Position numbers and translations under genes: made by a program. A stretch of 64,000 nucleotides of DNA from Diphasiastrum complanatum (taxonomy: Eukaryota; Streptophyta; Lycopodiopsida; Lycopodiales; Lycopodiaceae): NCBI GenBank assembly GCA_029204225.1, contig CM055097.1, positions 49,098,153 to 49,162,152 on the forward strand. Reading direction: 5' to 3'. The notes below the pieces were generated by a model. That model was given only the letters and a program-made list of their open reading frames with translations, searched no databases and was not told the DNA's origin. Positions 46,666-58,509 of the stretch are shown here, piece by piece; position 1 is the stretch's first letter; each line of letters opens with the position of its first letter.

Positions 46666-46906
46666 TCCCTCTTCTACTAGTTTTTGCATATTTTTGACCA
46701 TACTACTTTGATCCAACTCTATAATGACCTGCATACTAAGTATAGACCTCCTTTCTAAGGTTCTAAGGTTCTAAAGTAGTTTCCATAATTGATATAGAGA
46801 ATAGTGTCCAAATTGGATGCTTCACTATCTCTTACATCAATTTTACATGTCGACATGTAACTAGAACATGAGGAACCAAATAGAATGTAAATGAAATGAT
46901 TTCTCC
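46666..46906 (-). other. PPT and 3' interior of the element whose LTR is at 45943
   Basis: Begins with the PPT-like CTCCCTCTTC (plus strand). The following ~240 bp show no readable RNase H. Confidence 0.4.
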
Positions 46907-47323
46907 ATGTTTCAAACTTTGAAATCTCTGGAAAATTATAACAACCAGACAATCAAAAAGGTTGTTTCTAGTAATTGCTTTGATCATATGGAAAAAGATG
47001 TTGCTAGGTGTATGCATGAAAGAGGTGGTTCTTCCACATTTTTTTGTGATGAGTCCAAGAGAGTCATTTTTGTAGCAAGTGGAGTCACATGTCTTCATAG
47101 AGAGAGTAGATCAAATGGTTCTATCATTGAGGTTTGTTATGAAATCAAGAGGGCTGGATTTATTAGATTTGAGACTCATCTTCACCTACTCTACTTCATG
47201 ATGGATGGAAAGTTTGGAATCTATCTTTTGCTTTATGATGGTGGCATTGTTTTCTCTAACCTTTGCGGAAATTCGAGATCGAGCATTGATGAGATCTTGT
47301 TGGATCTAGATCATATGTTTTAG
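46907..47323 (+). CDS. Unknown ORF upstream of segment X copy 2 (139 codons)
   Basis: Open plus-strand frame (…KSLENYNNQTIKKVVSSNCF..., CFDHMEKDVARCMHERGGSSTFF, ..HLHLLYFMMDGKFGIYLLLYDGG). No family recognised. It is followed within ~70 bp by EEGKQHFALLTCFGESSCV, which aligns with the copia integrase-RT linker of E2 (GKQVVDNSNFAFLTSFDEPTCV). The ORF therefore probably occupies the place of pol-derived sequence in a rearranged, non-autonomous copia relative. The first codon may not be a true start. Confidence 0.35.
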   Translation: MFQTLKSLENYNNQTIKKVVSSNCFDHMEKDVARCMHERGGSSTFFCDESKRVIFVASGVTCLHRESRSNGSIIEVCYEIKRAGFIRFETHLHLLYFMMDGKFGIYLLLYDGGIVFSNLCGNSRSSIDEILLDLDHMF

Positions 47324-47379
47324 AGGGAGTATCTCCAGAGGTCCAGGTCTGAAGATATTCATATCTTTGATATCTTTGA

Positions 47380-48045
47380 TGTTCAAGAGGAAGGTAAGCA
47401 ACACTTTGCTTTACTCACATGTTTTGGAGAATCTTCTTGTGTACATGATGCTATGCAAGTGGATATTGGTTCTCATAATTTCACAAAAACTAATGGATTT
47501 GGAAAAGATGTCTCATTCAATGGCTTTGATGGTCAAGTAGAAGATCAAGAGGTTGATCTCAAAGGGCATCAACAACACAAAAGGGAAAGTGGCAATCTGG
47601 AGCTAGTCAAGAGCATCAAAGGAGAGTCATTTGGCAAAGATGTTTTGGATCTAAAGACTCAAGTAAGGCCAAAACAGCAGAAAGCAAGTGTTTTTCAGGT
47701 TTACTTTACTTCTTCTGTCTCATGTTTCAGCAATTTCATGTGGATGTGTGCAAATTGTCAAGATATGGAGAAACTACTTACAGTATCTTATTGTTGGAGT
47801 TGTACTAGCATTCTTGGCTGGTTTTGTTGACGGAAATGAATCTATTGGAGGTTCATTATGTCACTCATTCATGGCCAAGTCATCAAGTGTTGATGATATC
47901 TTGTGGCAAGATGACAATGGAGGCTCATTCATGGAGTTTTATGGTGGAGATATATCAAGAAAGGACAAAGTTGGAGAAGACAAGCAAGCAAATGGTCATT
48001 ACTCAGATCTCACACCAACTGAGAAAAACAATGAAGATTACTAAT
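47380..48045 (+). repeat. Segment X, copy 2, with linked frames
   Basis: Homologous to 13251-13302 + 19671-20510, here uninterrupted across ATGCTATGCAAGTGGATATT where E2 sits in the other copy. Frames 47453-47830 (…FMWMCANCQDMEKL) and 47688-48044 (VVLAFLAGFVDGNESIGGSLCHS) overlap in different phases. Function unknown. Confidence 0.75.
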
Positions 48046-48139
48046 GTTATTAGGATCTTGGATTACCTGGAGAACAGAGATTATAGAGTTGTTCTGATTG
48101 TGTTAATAATGAGTATCGGTGTAGGAGTCTTAGACTACC

Positions 48140-48141
<2 letters not shown>

Positions 48142-48216
<75 letters not shown>
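48142..48216. repeat. (GA)n microsatellite
   Basis: Uninterrupted GA run of about 37 units. Confidence 0.98.
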
Positions 48217-48219
<3 letters not shown>

Positions 48220-48501
48220 CATAAACAATTAGACATCTAAGACAGTCATGCAATTCTCTGATACTGATATTTTGATAAAGAAATGTAGATATAGTTACGC
48301 ATCAAAGACAGCCATACATTTTTTCGTTTATGATAATTACAGAGGTAGAGTGAGAGTTAGTTAGCATTCACAAAAATGCAAGAGTTAGAACGATAGAAAA
48401 TCTGTATATTAATATTGTAATAACAACGATTAGATCACAATACAATTATGCTGATAAGCGCGTGATCCTACTTACATAAACGAAACAATTGTTATGGTTC
48501 C

Positions 48502-48698
<197 letters not shown>

Positions 48699-49223
48699 AT
48701 CGTTGACTCTGAGAAGTCAGCTACTAGAAGCCCTGTTTTTGGTCGTAAGATCTCTATTGGAGTGTCTTATTGTATCATCTTGTCTCTCATCTATCTACAA
48801 TGCTCCTTTCATATATAGTAGCTGGATAATCTTGCATTATTCTAACTTTACAATTACAAGATCGTTTAACAGCTGATTAATTAGAACAGTTGTTATTGGA
48901 GCGTGAAGACGTTGATAGTCTGTACTTGAAACCCTGTGTAAATCTGCAGAGTGTCGCATTTTTCACATTCTTCGAGAAAACTGTCGCATTTCTAGAAGTG
49001 TCCGAAATGGACACATTGTCACATTTTTCGCAAAATACTTTTTGTTCAAAAATGGCCCGAAAGTGAAGTATGAAAATTTTGTCAAGTTTTTCGCTTGTTG
49101 AAATTTGTGAGTAAAAATGTAGACTGTTGCAAAAAATAGTTCTTTTCTACAGATTCTTTTGAGGGAGTGGTTTATTTAGAAGGAGAGCAGTTAGGATGAG
49201 TAGGAGTAAGGTTAAACTCCAAC
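48699..49223 (-). repeat. Possible 3' LTR of the minus-strand copia relic at 49240-50170
   Basis: The minus strand TGTTGGAGTTTAACC begins at 49223 directly after a purine-rich TTAAGGGAAAA, as expected at a PPT/LTR border. The far end was not fixed, and no second copy was seen. Confidence 0.45.
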
Positions 49224-49239
49224 ATTTTCCCTTAAGTTT

Positions 49240-50170
49240 ACTACTACGAATCTGAATAATAATTGAGATTTATCATATTTACTAAAGTAGAATGTTTATC
49301 TCTTGACAATGGCTATGTCAAAATATCAACCAACATTTGTCGGTATGACAATAAGTTAGTACAACATCGTTAGTCTAAACTTTCTCTCTAAGAAAATGAA
49401 ATTGAACTTCTATATGCTTAGTTCTATTATGAGTTCGTGGGTTCAGAGATAGAGCTATGCAGCTCCGATTGTCGCACTGGAGTATTGTTGGACCGATCTA
49501 TGGAAATTGCAGATCTTGTAGCAACCTTCTGAGCCAAATTATCTCCTTCACTACTGATGTAACTGCAACGTATTCGGATTCTGTAGAGGACAACGAAATG
49601 CATTTATGCTTTTTGTTGTTCCATGAAATGGGTCCCCTTGCAATAGAATAAATGTAACCTAATGTGGATTTTTTGTTCCACGTCTCCTGCCCAATCTGAA
49701 TCTGAATAAGTGATTTTGGTGAAAGTGTAGCTTCTGTATTACCGTTATAGCTCTAAGCATAGTGCTTCGTAGCTTGAATGTACTTTAATACTCTTTGCAG
49801 AGACTTCCAATGTTGTAGGCCTAGATTGGACATGTATTGAGAGAGTGTGCTTACCGCATATGCTAGATCGGATCATGTACAGATCATAGAATACATTATA
49901 GATCCTATGACAGGATGATAAAGATATATGGACATTTCTTGTTGATCTTCTTGAGTTCTGGGGCACATGTCTTTAAACAGCTTGGATCCTGGATCCATGG
50001 GAGTATATAAATCCATCTGGCTTAAGCTTTAGCTTGAAGATCCACTTAGTGTCAATCGGTTTTATACATGTAGGAGGACTAATAAAAACTCTGTTCTTTG
50101 TAAGAGAACAAACGACACCCCTTGAAGAATCTAGTTTCGGTTAGAAGAAGGTCTTCGAGTTGTCGGTGTT
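49240..50170 (-). pseudogene. Ty1/copia RT/RNase H relic with internal deletion (minus strand)
   Basis: The minus strand reads KWIFKLKLKPDGFIYS (RT N-terminal block), then jumps to YHPVIGSIMYSMICT-x-SDLAYAVSTLSQYMSNLGLQHWKSL and RVLKYIQATKHYA (end of RT), then RNase H fragments ending NRSCIALSLNPRTHNRTKHIEVQFHFLREKV. The polymerase core with YVDD is missing. Many stops. Confidence 0.85.
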
Positions 50171-51462
50171 ATGACAACATAGCAATATTCTAACATTTTA
50201 AACTTTCATGAGGTTCTCAGATAAAATTTCGACGTGCGGTAAACACAAAGCAACACCTAATATGACAACTGAGTGATCTTATCCAGTTATACCTTCTGAT
50301 GTAGCAGCGAGCGACTACGAAGTTCTCCTTTGGAAGCATATAATGTATAATGCTATAAAACTTTAATTTGATGCCTTGTATTTTGTTTGTATTGTATAAA
50401 AAAGAGTATACGATTTTTTTTTGTTAGAAAGGGAAAACAATTTATTGCTTAAGAAATTTGGGCATTTGAAAAAAGCCAAATCCACCACAATTGTTCTTGT
50501 TAGACCAAGCAATCATTTGCGACGTTCCAAAAGGACCACTAAAGAATTGGAAAAAGTCTTCGACACACATGCCTAAGACAAAGGCAATCGGCAATGAGAT
50601 ACGTTTAGGATTCTTCTTCTTTCGTAGTTAATATCGTTGTCTATGACAGAAAGAATAGAAAACTCACAATTGGATTCTAGATTGAACTTTTAGATTGAAG
50701 GAACATTGGTGGTGACTGGAATCAATCAAAGTTTATACGAGATTGTCTGCTCGATATGCAAAAAAAATTGTAGAATCTGCTAAAAAACAATTTCTAACAA
50801 GTGATTTTTTGCTTCACAAAGTGGATGAACCTTATGGATTATAATTGAGCCATTGACTGCATGAAACAAGGCTAATTTCTTATAAATTGCAACATGTGAT
50901 AGGCAACAACAAGAAGCATAGAGCATGTAATGCAAAATCTACAAGAAAGTGTTAGGATTTCCATGTCTACTACCAATGCATCAAATTACATTGTCAACAG
51001 TGTGTTGACCCAAAGATTTTTGTCATATTTTTGTTGTCTTCCCACATCTTCTCTCTACCTTGAGCTATAATATTTCCCTACATTAGGATCGCTTTTGCTT
51101 TTTATAAGATAGATATATATATATATATATATGTCCAACTCGCCGCAGCACAAACAATACACTATGTGCAAGGACTAGCAAACTCATTTTCAATCCAAAA
51201 AGAATTAAAGCGCATGGTCTAACTTACATAGCACTTTCAAGAATTAAGGACACTGATAATTTGCACCTCTTACAACCATTGCAACCAGAAAACTTTGTCT
51301 ATTTTGTACACCCACCTTCCATTCAGAAGGTGAGCAAAACATTTGCAACAACAAAAAAAAGTAGAAAATGTTTTTACATTGGAGAAGATCTGCCTCCTCG
51401 GCCCTTCCGCCTCGGGCTACCCACCTTGGACGAAGGCAAGGCTTGGAGGGCACCCACACGTG

Positions 51463-51493
<31 letters not shown>

Positions 51494-52640
51494 TTCTAAT
51501 TAAGAAATGCTCTCATGATTTACTTGCTTGTTTCAGTCACTATGATCACAATGAACGAACTGTCTTGAGTTCTTTTGATCACACTTCTCGTACAACTCTC
51601 TAAATGTTAACAATGAAAAAAATTTAGTGTGAACAGTCTTCTAATCCCCTCAATATGGTTGTTGCTACTAACGGGTTTGAAGAGTTCAAGTGCCATGAAA
51701 TGATCATGAATTTACTAGCCATTGATGCTAAACTTTCATTAACGAGGTTTCCTTTGAAGTGTACTGCTTTTTGGTTAAACCTTTGGTTACACTTCGACTA
51801 TTTCTAATATGAATGGTATGATGGGATTAGTTATATGACTTGAATTAGACCTGTCTGTTGAAGTCTATATATATTTATTTGTGGGTGATAATGCCCTAAC
51901 AATTTGAAATTGACAATGCAATAAACATTTTTCTAAGTAGTTACTTGGAAAAAAGGATGGTGTTCCGATAAGCATTTTGAAAAAGGATAATGGCAGATAG
52001 TTTTGAACTCTACTTTAAAACTAGTCTAAATGTAATTGTCTACTTTAGTCGTATGTTTGTAATTGTTGACTTTCAAGCACTAATTATACACTGTTAACCT
52101 TATAATTTTGTAACTTTGAGTTAAGCTAAAACAATGTCCGATTTTTTACTCATGATATGGACAAAATTAGAGTCACCTAACTTGGCAATGACTACTTGTT
52201 GTTGTGACATGGATAACAACTGAGAGTATGTGTAGACACCTGTAGTTCCCAACATAATGTCCCTGTTCTAACACAATTGTTGTTGTGGATGGATGCAAGT
52301 GAGCATATTGTCCTCAACTCAGAGCTTTTGTTGGTTGTTAGGTTTGGTCAATATGATATGTTTGACTGTGATGACTCTATACGAATTTGAGTAGTGAGTT
52401 TGCAATTGAACATAAGATTCGACAAAAAAGAACTTCAATTATATCTCATGCAGTTATTTTGCACATGAGTATAAACAATTTGTATCATGTATTATCAAAC
52501 CTTGCAAAATTTCTATCTTTTATGAACTTGTCACAAAATGATTACCTCTTTCAAAAACCTTTTTACTTCTTGATTTTTTTGGGGGCTAATCTATAGTATT
52601 ACTTGGTTGACATTCGACAATATTAGCTAGTTTAGGACAA
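50171..52640. other. AT-rich DNA, no gene recognised
   Basis: Contains an (AT)n tract at about 51113-51131 and a (CA)n tract at about 51470-51492. Frames near 51244-51603 are on the microsatellite flank and carry no family signature. Confidence 0.5.
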
Positions 52641-52644
52641 AATT

Positions 52645-52735
52645 AAAGTATAGCACAAGTCTCAAATTGAAGTGGCATATCCTTGCACTAGCTCATGCAA
52701 CCAAAGAGTCTATATGGATTCATCTACTACTTTGA
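52645..52735 (+). pseudogene. Copia RNase H scrap
   Basis: The plus strand reads SQIEVAY then, after a one-base shift, LALAHATKESIWIHLLL, matching the copia RNase H block STEAEY.AL..ATKE..W...LL. Confidence 0.65.
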
Positions 52736-52779
52736 TAGTTTGATTTTTTTCGATACTCGCATGTTGCTCTAAGTGCAAG

Positions 52780-52962
52780 ATTACTACTTCTTCTCCTCCT
52801 CCTCCTTGCATGTACATCAAGTGCCTGAAACACACATTGGTGATGCATTTTCCACCATTCTCTTTAGTAAAAGCTTCTATGTAGATAATATTTTGATTGT
52901 TAGCTCCTTAGACTCGCATATAGCTCAACTCAATAGCCAGCTACAAGAACCCCCCATTGTCG
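52780..52962 (+). repeat. Segment duplicated at about 58360-58510
   Basis: Shared blocks: CTACTACTTCTTCT, CTCCTTGCATG-x-ACATCAAGTG, GCTTCTATGTAGAT, ACTCG-x-ATA, AGCCAGCTACA/AACCAGCTACA. The two lie on either side of E5, but the right copy is immediately followed by a copia pre-integrase frame and the left one is not. They are therefore probably two related elements rather than one split copy. Confidence 0.6.
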
Positions 52963-52967
52963 CATAT

Positions 52968-53886
52968 TGTTGCGCCGGCGCCTCAAAGGGTGCTGGGACT
53001 TGAGCGGTTTCCCCAACACGCGCTTAAGTCTAACATTCATCCATCATGCACTTACGTAAAAGCCAACTCAAAAATGTAACAAGCTTAACCATTCAGACTT
53101 AAGAAAGCTGGAATCCCAACCAACCCGAAAGCCAACTCAGAATCCGTCCCCAAAAGGTAACCAAAGGCAAAGACAAGCCACACATGAAACCCAAGGCATA
53201 GTGGTCGCCAAACTGACCAACTGGCATAGCGGCAAGCCCCATGTCGATGACAGGGACCCTTAGGCGCCAGCGACGCAAAAAGGTTGTAGTAAGGGTCCTT
53301 CCACTTGGACCAATCCTGGAGGCGAAACCGAAATGGTAATCATCCCCAAGGATCAACTTTATTAGATTTGGAAGAGGTTACATTCATACATAGACTGACC
53401 GGTCTCGGGGCCACCAACACGTGCTGGGCATTGTGCCTGGCTCGTGCTGGTAGAGGGAGCTGAGACCTGGTGACTGGATTCCTGGCGCTGGTTGAGCTGC
53501 CCAAGTTTCTGTCTGTCGGACTCCCCCTATAGTTTTGCTGTGATTCGGCACACCCCCTCTGTTCTGAAACATAGTGCTTTTTGGTAAAGCACGCTTTTTG
53601 GGACTTAGTTTTTATTTTGCTGATTAAGCCTGGCAAGCCTGGCAGAATCAGTCTGGCTCCCGGACATGGGTCCCGGGAGCCGTCCCGGCGGCCGAATCAA
53701 CTTGCTTTCCTAACTAGGCCATGACTCGAGCTCCAGAGCTAGCTCATGACTTGTGACTACTTGACTAGCTCACCACAGGTCAGAGGCTCAGTCCTTGACG
53801 TTCTAACTTGCTCTGGGACCTTAGAGAGTGTCACCCCTTTGAGTCTTACAGGGCACGCTGGGTGCACCCGAGTCAGCTTTACAACA
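52968..53886 (-). repeat. E5 3' LTR (919 bp)
   Basis: Direct copy of 57319-58237 with scattered substitutions and small indels. Bounded by TG/CA termini and the PPT at 53887. Confidence 0.93.
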
Positions 53887-53897
53887 TCCCTCCCTCG
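53887..53897 (-). other. E5 polypurine tract
   Basis: The minus strand CGAGGGAGGGA directly precedes the LTR start TGTTGTAAAG. Confidence 0.75.
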
Positions 53898-54267
53898 TTT
53901 GAGAAAGCTGATGTCCTCATCAGGGGCAAACTAGAACCTAAGACTCATGGCACGGGCTTAATTCACCGGCCAGACTTTAGTCACATATACAAGGGCACGG
54001 GCTTGATTCACCCGCCAAAGGAAACCAACTGTAAAGAGAAGTAATGATATTGTGTTTTGCACCCATCAGAGGAAAAGTGTGGATCTAGTTCACTTACGTA
54101 AAACCTGTGTAAAGCTACTGCACTTAGACATTAGACTGAAGCTCACTCCTCGATGAGAAATGTGGCTTACTTTATTCACATGAAAGAAAAAGGTACTTAC
54201 GGCTCCCTTAAGCCTCAGATATGTCGCCTCATATATGTCGTTTTCGTCGCACGTCTTGATGAGTCCC

Positions 54268-54600
54268 CTAGGACTCTAGATATTTCGTTTGGTCGTCCAG
54301 GTTGAGCTCCTTGAGCTCTGCATCGGCACTTAGACTCACCTCTGATGTAGAAACTGCAGGCAATGTTGGCTCCATTTGACCTCGCGTCAGCTGGTTTGTC
54401 ACTGTTGGATGTCCTTCGTTAAAGAAGTGAGCTTTCGCTTGGTCACACAAGGTGAGCTCCTTGAGCTCTGCATCGACACTTGAATTCACCTTTGATGTAG
54501 AGACTATAGGCAATGTTGGCTCCATTTGTTCCCATGTCAGCTGGTTTGTTACTGTTGGTTGTCCTTCGTTAAAGAGGTGAATGAGATTGGGAGGAATGGT
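54268..54600 (-). CDS. E5 C-terminal tail with a 50-residue tandem duplication
   Basis: Two units, about 54291-54440 and 54441-54590 (150-bp period), each encode FNEG-x-PTVTNQLT-x-x-QMEPTLP-x-VSTS-x-V, then a DAELKEL block. They lie 3' of the protease-like region, where RT would start in an autonomous element. No domain recognised. Confidence 0.6.
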   Translation of the reverse strand, partial: TIPPNLIHLFNEGQPTVTNQLTWEQMEPTLPIVSTSKVNSSVDAELKELTLCDQAKAHFFNEGHPTVTNQLTRGQMEPTLPAVSTSEVSLSADAELKELNLDDQTKYLES

Positions 54601-54619
54601 TGGCTCAGGTTCATTTGTG

Positions 54620-54990
54620 TCATTCTTTTCTAGTTGGTCCCCCTGGCACAGCTCTGATGACACAAGGTCTCCTGCCATTATATAATAACACAAGGTTAAC
54701 CCCTTTTGCCAAGAAGGCCACCACATGTTCGTTAAACCAGCTTAATCCCAAAATAGCGTCGAAGACATCCATCTTCAAGATTGTGAACGTTAGTCGATTC
54801 TTCCAGGCTCCCAGAGGAATTGGTAAGTTGGTTGCCAATCTACAAGTGGTCATTGTACCTTTCGCGGTCTCCACACAAATAGGAGTCACATTTTCTTCAC
54901 ATTGGATGTCCAATTCCCCTGTCAGTTTTTCTGACAAGTAGTTATGTGACGCCCCCAGGTATACCATGAAGTAAATGATCTTGCCTTGAA
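54620..54990 (-). pseudogene. E5 retropepsin-like region, active-site Asp lost
   Basis: The minus strand reads FMVYLGASHNYLSEKL, then PICVETAKG, LPIPLGAW and DAILGLSWFNEHV. The layout is that of gypsy aspartic proteases (V/I-D-S-G-A-S-H...ILGM.W). The DSG triad is replaced by YLG, so the catalytic aspartate is missing. It continues into the tail in a different frame. Confidence 0.75.
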
Positions 54991-55102
54991 TATAGCCCTT
55001 TCAGGTACAATAACTTGGATCCTCTCGCAGGAGTCGCCATAAGATGTTCACGATACGCCGCAAGTGCCCCTATCTGTTGTAAGGCATTCAGGTCAGACTC
55101 CG

Positions 55103-56484
55103 TCAAATCGTTTCTTGGTCCTCTTCGTCATCTTGTTCACCATCTTCTTGATCAAATGCCTCTCTCTCCATCCTATCAAATCCTTCAATGGCAGCCATGA
55201 TTTGCTTATTCAATGGTTTGGGGCATGACCTCCAAGAGTGACCTTGCTGATGACAGTTGAAGCAACGCATGGAACTGCCCACTGTTGGTGAGCTGTTGCT
55301 GTGACTAGCTGAAGGTCCAACATTGTTTCTTCTCTGGAACATGTTCCCTCCATTGTTGCCTTGGTTGCCAAACTCTATTTTTGTTGGGAATTTGTTCACG
55401 CTACTCGAGGCTTGGTTGCCATTTGGAGCTGAGTCCCCCCTTGAAAAGAAGTTCGGACTCGGTCTGGATCCACTAAATACTCTTGTTGAGGTTGCGGGAG
55501 CAGCTGGTGCCAATGTGCTCTCATAATCACAAACCATTTCAGCCGCTCGAATAGTTGAATTGAAATCATGGGGCATGTAGATGTCTATAGCACGTCGGGT
55601 CCAAGATTGCATTCCAGACAATAGGTAGTGAGTTTTGTCCGCCTCGGACATATCTTCAATAACCCATACACTCTGTCTGAATTTATTGAGGTACTCTCGC
55701 AATGACCCTTTCTGTTTGAGCCCCGATAATTCTGTCCTCAATCTCATGTGTGAATCCTTCGGTATGAAGTCCTCTCGTAACGCGGCTTTGAATGCGACCC
55801 ATTGTCTGAAAATGCATTCCTGCCATTCGATACCAGTTTGTAGTGTAGCCCTCAAAATATGCTAATGCCAAGTCAGTTCTTTCTTCCTCAGGAGTGTCCA
55901 TCAGACGGAAGTAATGGTCCATGTGAAACAACCAATCTTCCACAACTCGAATGTCACGCTCTCCTTTGAAAAGTAGGTGGTGCTTTCACTTTGGCAGTCT
56001 TCCTTGGGCCTTCCGTGTTTCGCGCTCGTGGTTCTCTGGTATCTGTGGAGGAGGCGCCACTGCATTCCCCCTAGTTGCTTCCAACTCTTCAAACCTGGCT
56101 TCGAGCTGTGTTAGCCCGTCTCTCATTTCTCTAGCAAGGTTAAATTGAGTAAGGTTCATGGTTCGCAAGGATGTTTGCCATTCTTTCCTTTCTGTTTCTC
56201 TGTCCTTCTTCACCTCGCTAAGCATAGCCGTCATTTGCGCTTGATAAGTATTGCCGCATCTTCACTTCAAAGAGGTCATGTTGCGCCTCTGGCAAGGGTT
56301 CATCTCTTGGTGTAGGTTCAGAAGGGCCACCCATCTCTTCTTGGAGAGGCGCCACTGTGGAGTGCATACACTCTTTCTTTCTCGACTTGGACCTGGTGCC
56401 ATCTCGATGCATGCGAGAGCTGTATTCTCGAGCCAGCTCTTCTCCGTCCGTCAATGCTCGTAACTCTTCAAGATGGTCCTCCAT
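55103..56484 (-). pseudogene. E5 gag (nucleocapsid CCHC intact, several frameshifts)
   Basis: Starts near 56484 (MEDHLEELRALTDGEE...), continues with a coiled-coil-like stretch (REMRDGLTQLEARFEELEA), then the capsid block (VEDWLFHMDHYFRLMDTPEEE, ALAYFEGYTTNWYRM) and, after a frameshift near 55850, QWVAFKAALREDFIP, LSGLKQKGSLREYLNKF. The nucleocapsid knuckle CFNCHQQGHSWRSC is perfect (C-x2-C-x4-H-x4-C). The last frame (55103-55855) is open for 250 codons. At least two frame changes prevent one continuous product. Confidence 0.9.
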
Positions 56485-57304
56485 TATAGTCAGAGGAGTA
56501 CTTCCAACAGATTATCACCTCAATCTTTTTTATATTTGAAACTCCTCCCTTCTGTCGACCGAGCCCCACAGCTCTCTTTTCTTCTTTATTAAATCAGTTT
56601 CAATGAAAATATCTCCCTCCTCAAACTTAGCACGCCACATCACCTGAGAGCCAAGTAGGAACCAGGTCATTTGTGTCCAAGCAAGCACACAACAAACGGA
56701 ACATACCAACCAAGCAAACACAGAGGATCCCTCTCAAGCCACAAACCCCCTGAGACCGGACGTAGGACCTTTGCCTAGCCGCGCTCACCACAAAATCTAT
56801 CACAGAATTAGCCCATGGGGAAACATCCATCCAACCATCTGTGCTTTCACCATTAAGCAGCACATTGCCTCAGTCACGCTCCACCACTTTTTGGTCGATA
56901 GCCCTTATAGCTAAACGATCGGCAGCAATCCCGCACCGGCACCTAACCACCTGTGCTTTACATCCGAATTCGAGCAGCATCTCTGTATCAATGGTTAACC
57001 CGTACAGTTCGAATATGTCACCCCGCACCCCACAAGGCACAGACCGTGCTTTCACCAACCTAATGATAGCACATTGCCTCATCTGTCCTACGTGCAGACG
57101 GCGCCAGGCCCGAACCGCGAAAACTGACCGTGCTTACACCTCGAGGGCAGCACTTTGACTCATCAAGTCCCCCATTCTGTCGACCACCCTGACTGTGGGC
57201 GCACCCGTGCTTACACTGTGGGCAGCACCTTGCGCAACGGTTGTCCTGACAAATCCCAAAATGTGGCCATCCCTGTGAGACTTGCGTAGTTGATCGGCTA
57301 GTCG
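56485..57304 (-). other. E5 leader between PBS and gag
   Basis: Non-coding leader of about 0.8 kb. Repeated CAGCAC.TTG and CGTGCTT.CAC motifs (about 56842, 56975, 57040, 57130, 57210) suggest small structured repeats. No gene. Confidence 0.5.
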
Positions 57305-57305
57305 G

Positions 57306-57317
57306 CTCTAATACCAC
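57306..57317 (-). other. E5 primer-binding site
   Basis: The minus strand TGGTATTAGAGC, two bases inside the 5' LTR end, is one substitution away from the initiator tRNA-Met PBS. Confidence 0.8.
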
Positions 57318-57318
57318 A

Positions 57319-58237
57319 TGTTGCGCCGACGTCTCAAAGGGCGCTGGGACTTGAGCGGTTTTCCCCAACACGCGCTTAAGTCTAACATTCATCCATCATG
57401 CACTTACGTAAAAGCCAACTCAGAAACGTAACAAGCTTAACCATTCAGACTTAAGAAAACTGGAATCCCAACCAACCCGAAAAGCCACTCAAAATCCGTC
57501 CCCAAAAGGTAACCAAAGGCAAAGACAAGCCACACATGAAACCCAAGGCATAGTGGTCGCCAAACTGACCAACTGGGCATAGCGGCAAGCCCCCATGTCG
57601 ATGACAGGGACCCTTAGGCAATAGCGACGCAAAAAGGTTGTAGTAAGGGTCCTTCCACTTGGACCAGTCCCGGAGGCGAAACCGGAAATGGTAATCATCC
57701 CCAAGGATCAACTTTATTAGATTTGGAAGAGGTTACATCATACATAGACTGACCGGTCTCGGGGCCACCAACACGTGTTGGGCATTGTGCTGGCTCGAGC
57801 TGGTAGAGGGAGCTGAGACCCTGGCGACTGGATTCCTGGCGCTGGTTGAGCTGCCCAAGTTTGTCTGTCGGACTCCCCCTATAGTTTGTTGTGATTCGGC
57901 ACACCCCCTCTGTTCTGAAACATAGTGCTTTCTGGTAAAGCATGCTTTTTGGGACTTAGTTTTTTATTTTGCTGATTAAGCCTGCAAGCCTGGCAGAATC
58001 AGTCTGGCTCCTGGACATGGGTCCCGAGAGCCGTCCCGGCGGCCGAATCAACTTGCTTTCCTGACTAGGCCATGACTCGAGCTCCAGAGCTAGCTCATGA
58101 CTTGTGACATACTTGACTGGCTCACCACAGGTCGGAGGCTCAGTCCTTGACGTTCTAACTTGCTCTGGGACCTAGAGAGTGTCATCCCTTTGAGTCTTAC
58201 AGGGCACGCTGGGTGCACCCGAGTCAGCTTTACAACA
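57319..58237 (-). repeat. E5 5' LTR (919 bp)
   Basis: Direct copy of 52968-53886. Plus strand starts TGTTGCGCCGAC and ends GCTTTACAACA, followed by CATAC. Confidence 0.93.
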
Positions 58238-58509
58238 CATACCTACACATACTCCAGAGTATACAAACTTTGAAGATCAATCCGGATTATCTCAAGCCGC
58301 CATCAACAATTCAGTGGCTCACTCTCCATAATTGATGAAACACAATCTACAACTACACTACTACTACTTCTTCTTCTTCTTAAAAATTTATCTCTCCTTG
58401 CATGCACATCAAGTGTTTGAAACAAAGACTGGTAGTGGCTTCTATGTAGATGGTAACTCGACTATAAGCTTCTTAGGCTAATGTAACTCTTCCTAGCAAC
58501 CAGCTACAC

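Larger units (their letters stand above)
52968..58237 (-). mobile_element. E5: non-autonomous Ty3/gypsy element (gag and damaged protease, no pol)
   Basis: LTRs 52968-53886 (3') and 57319-58237 (5'), both 919 bp with TGTTGCGCC...TTTACAACA termini; flanks CATAT and CATAC are a 5-bp TSD with one change; PBS next to the 5' LTR; PPT next to the 3' LTR. The 3.4-kb interior holds gag and a protease-like region followed directly by a repeat-containing tail. RT, RNase H and integrase are absent. GC content is visibly higher than in the flanking DNA. Confidence 0.92.

Noticed and set aside
51244-51603. Small genes around 51.3-51.6 kb
   Set aside because: Overlapping frames on both strands beside a (CA)n tract; no motif and no conserved start.
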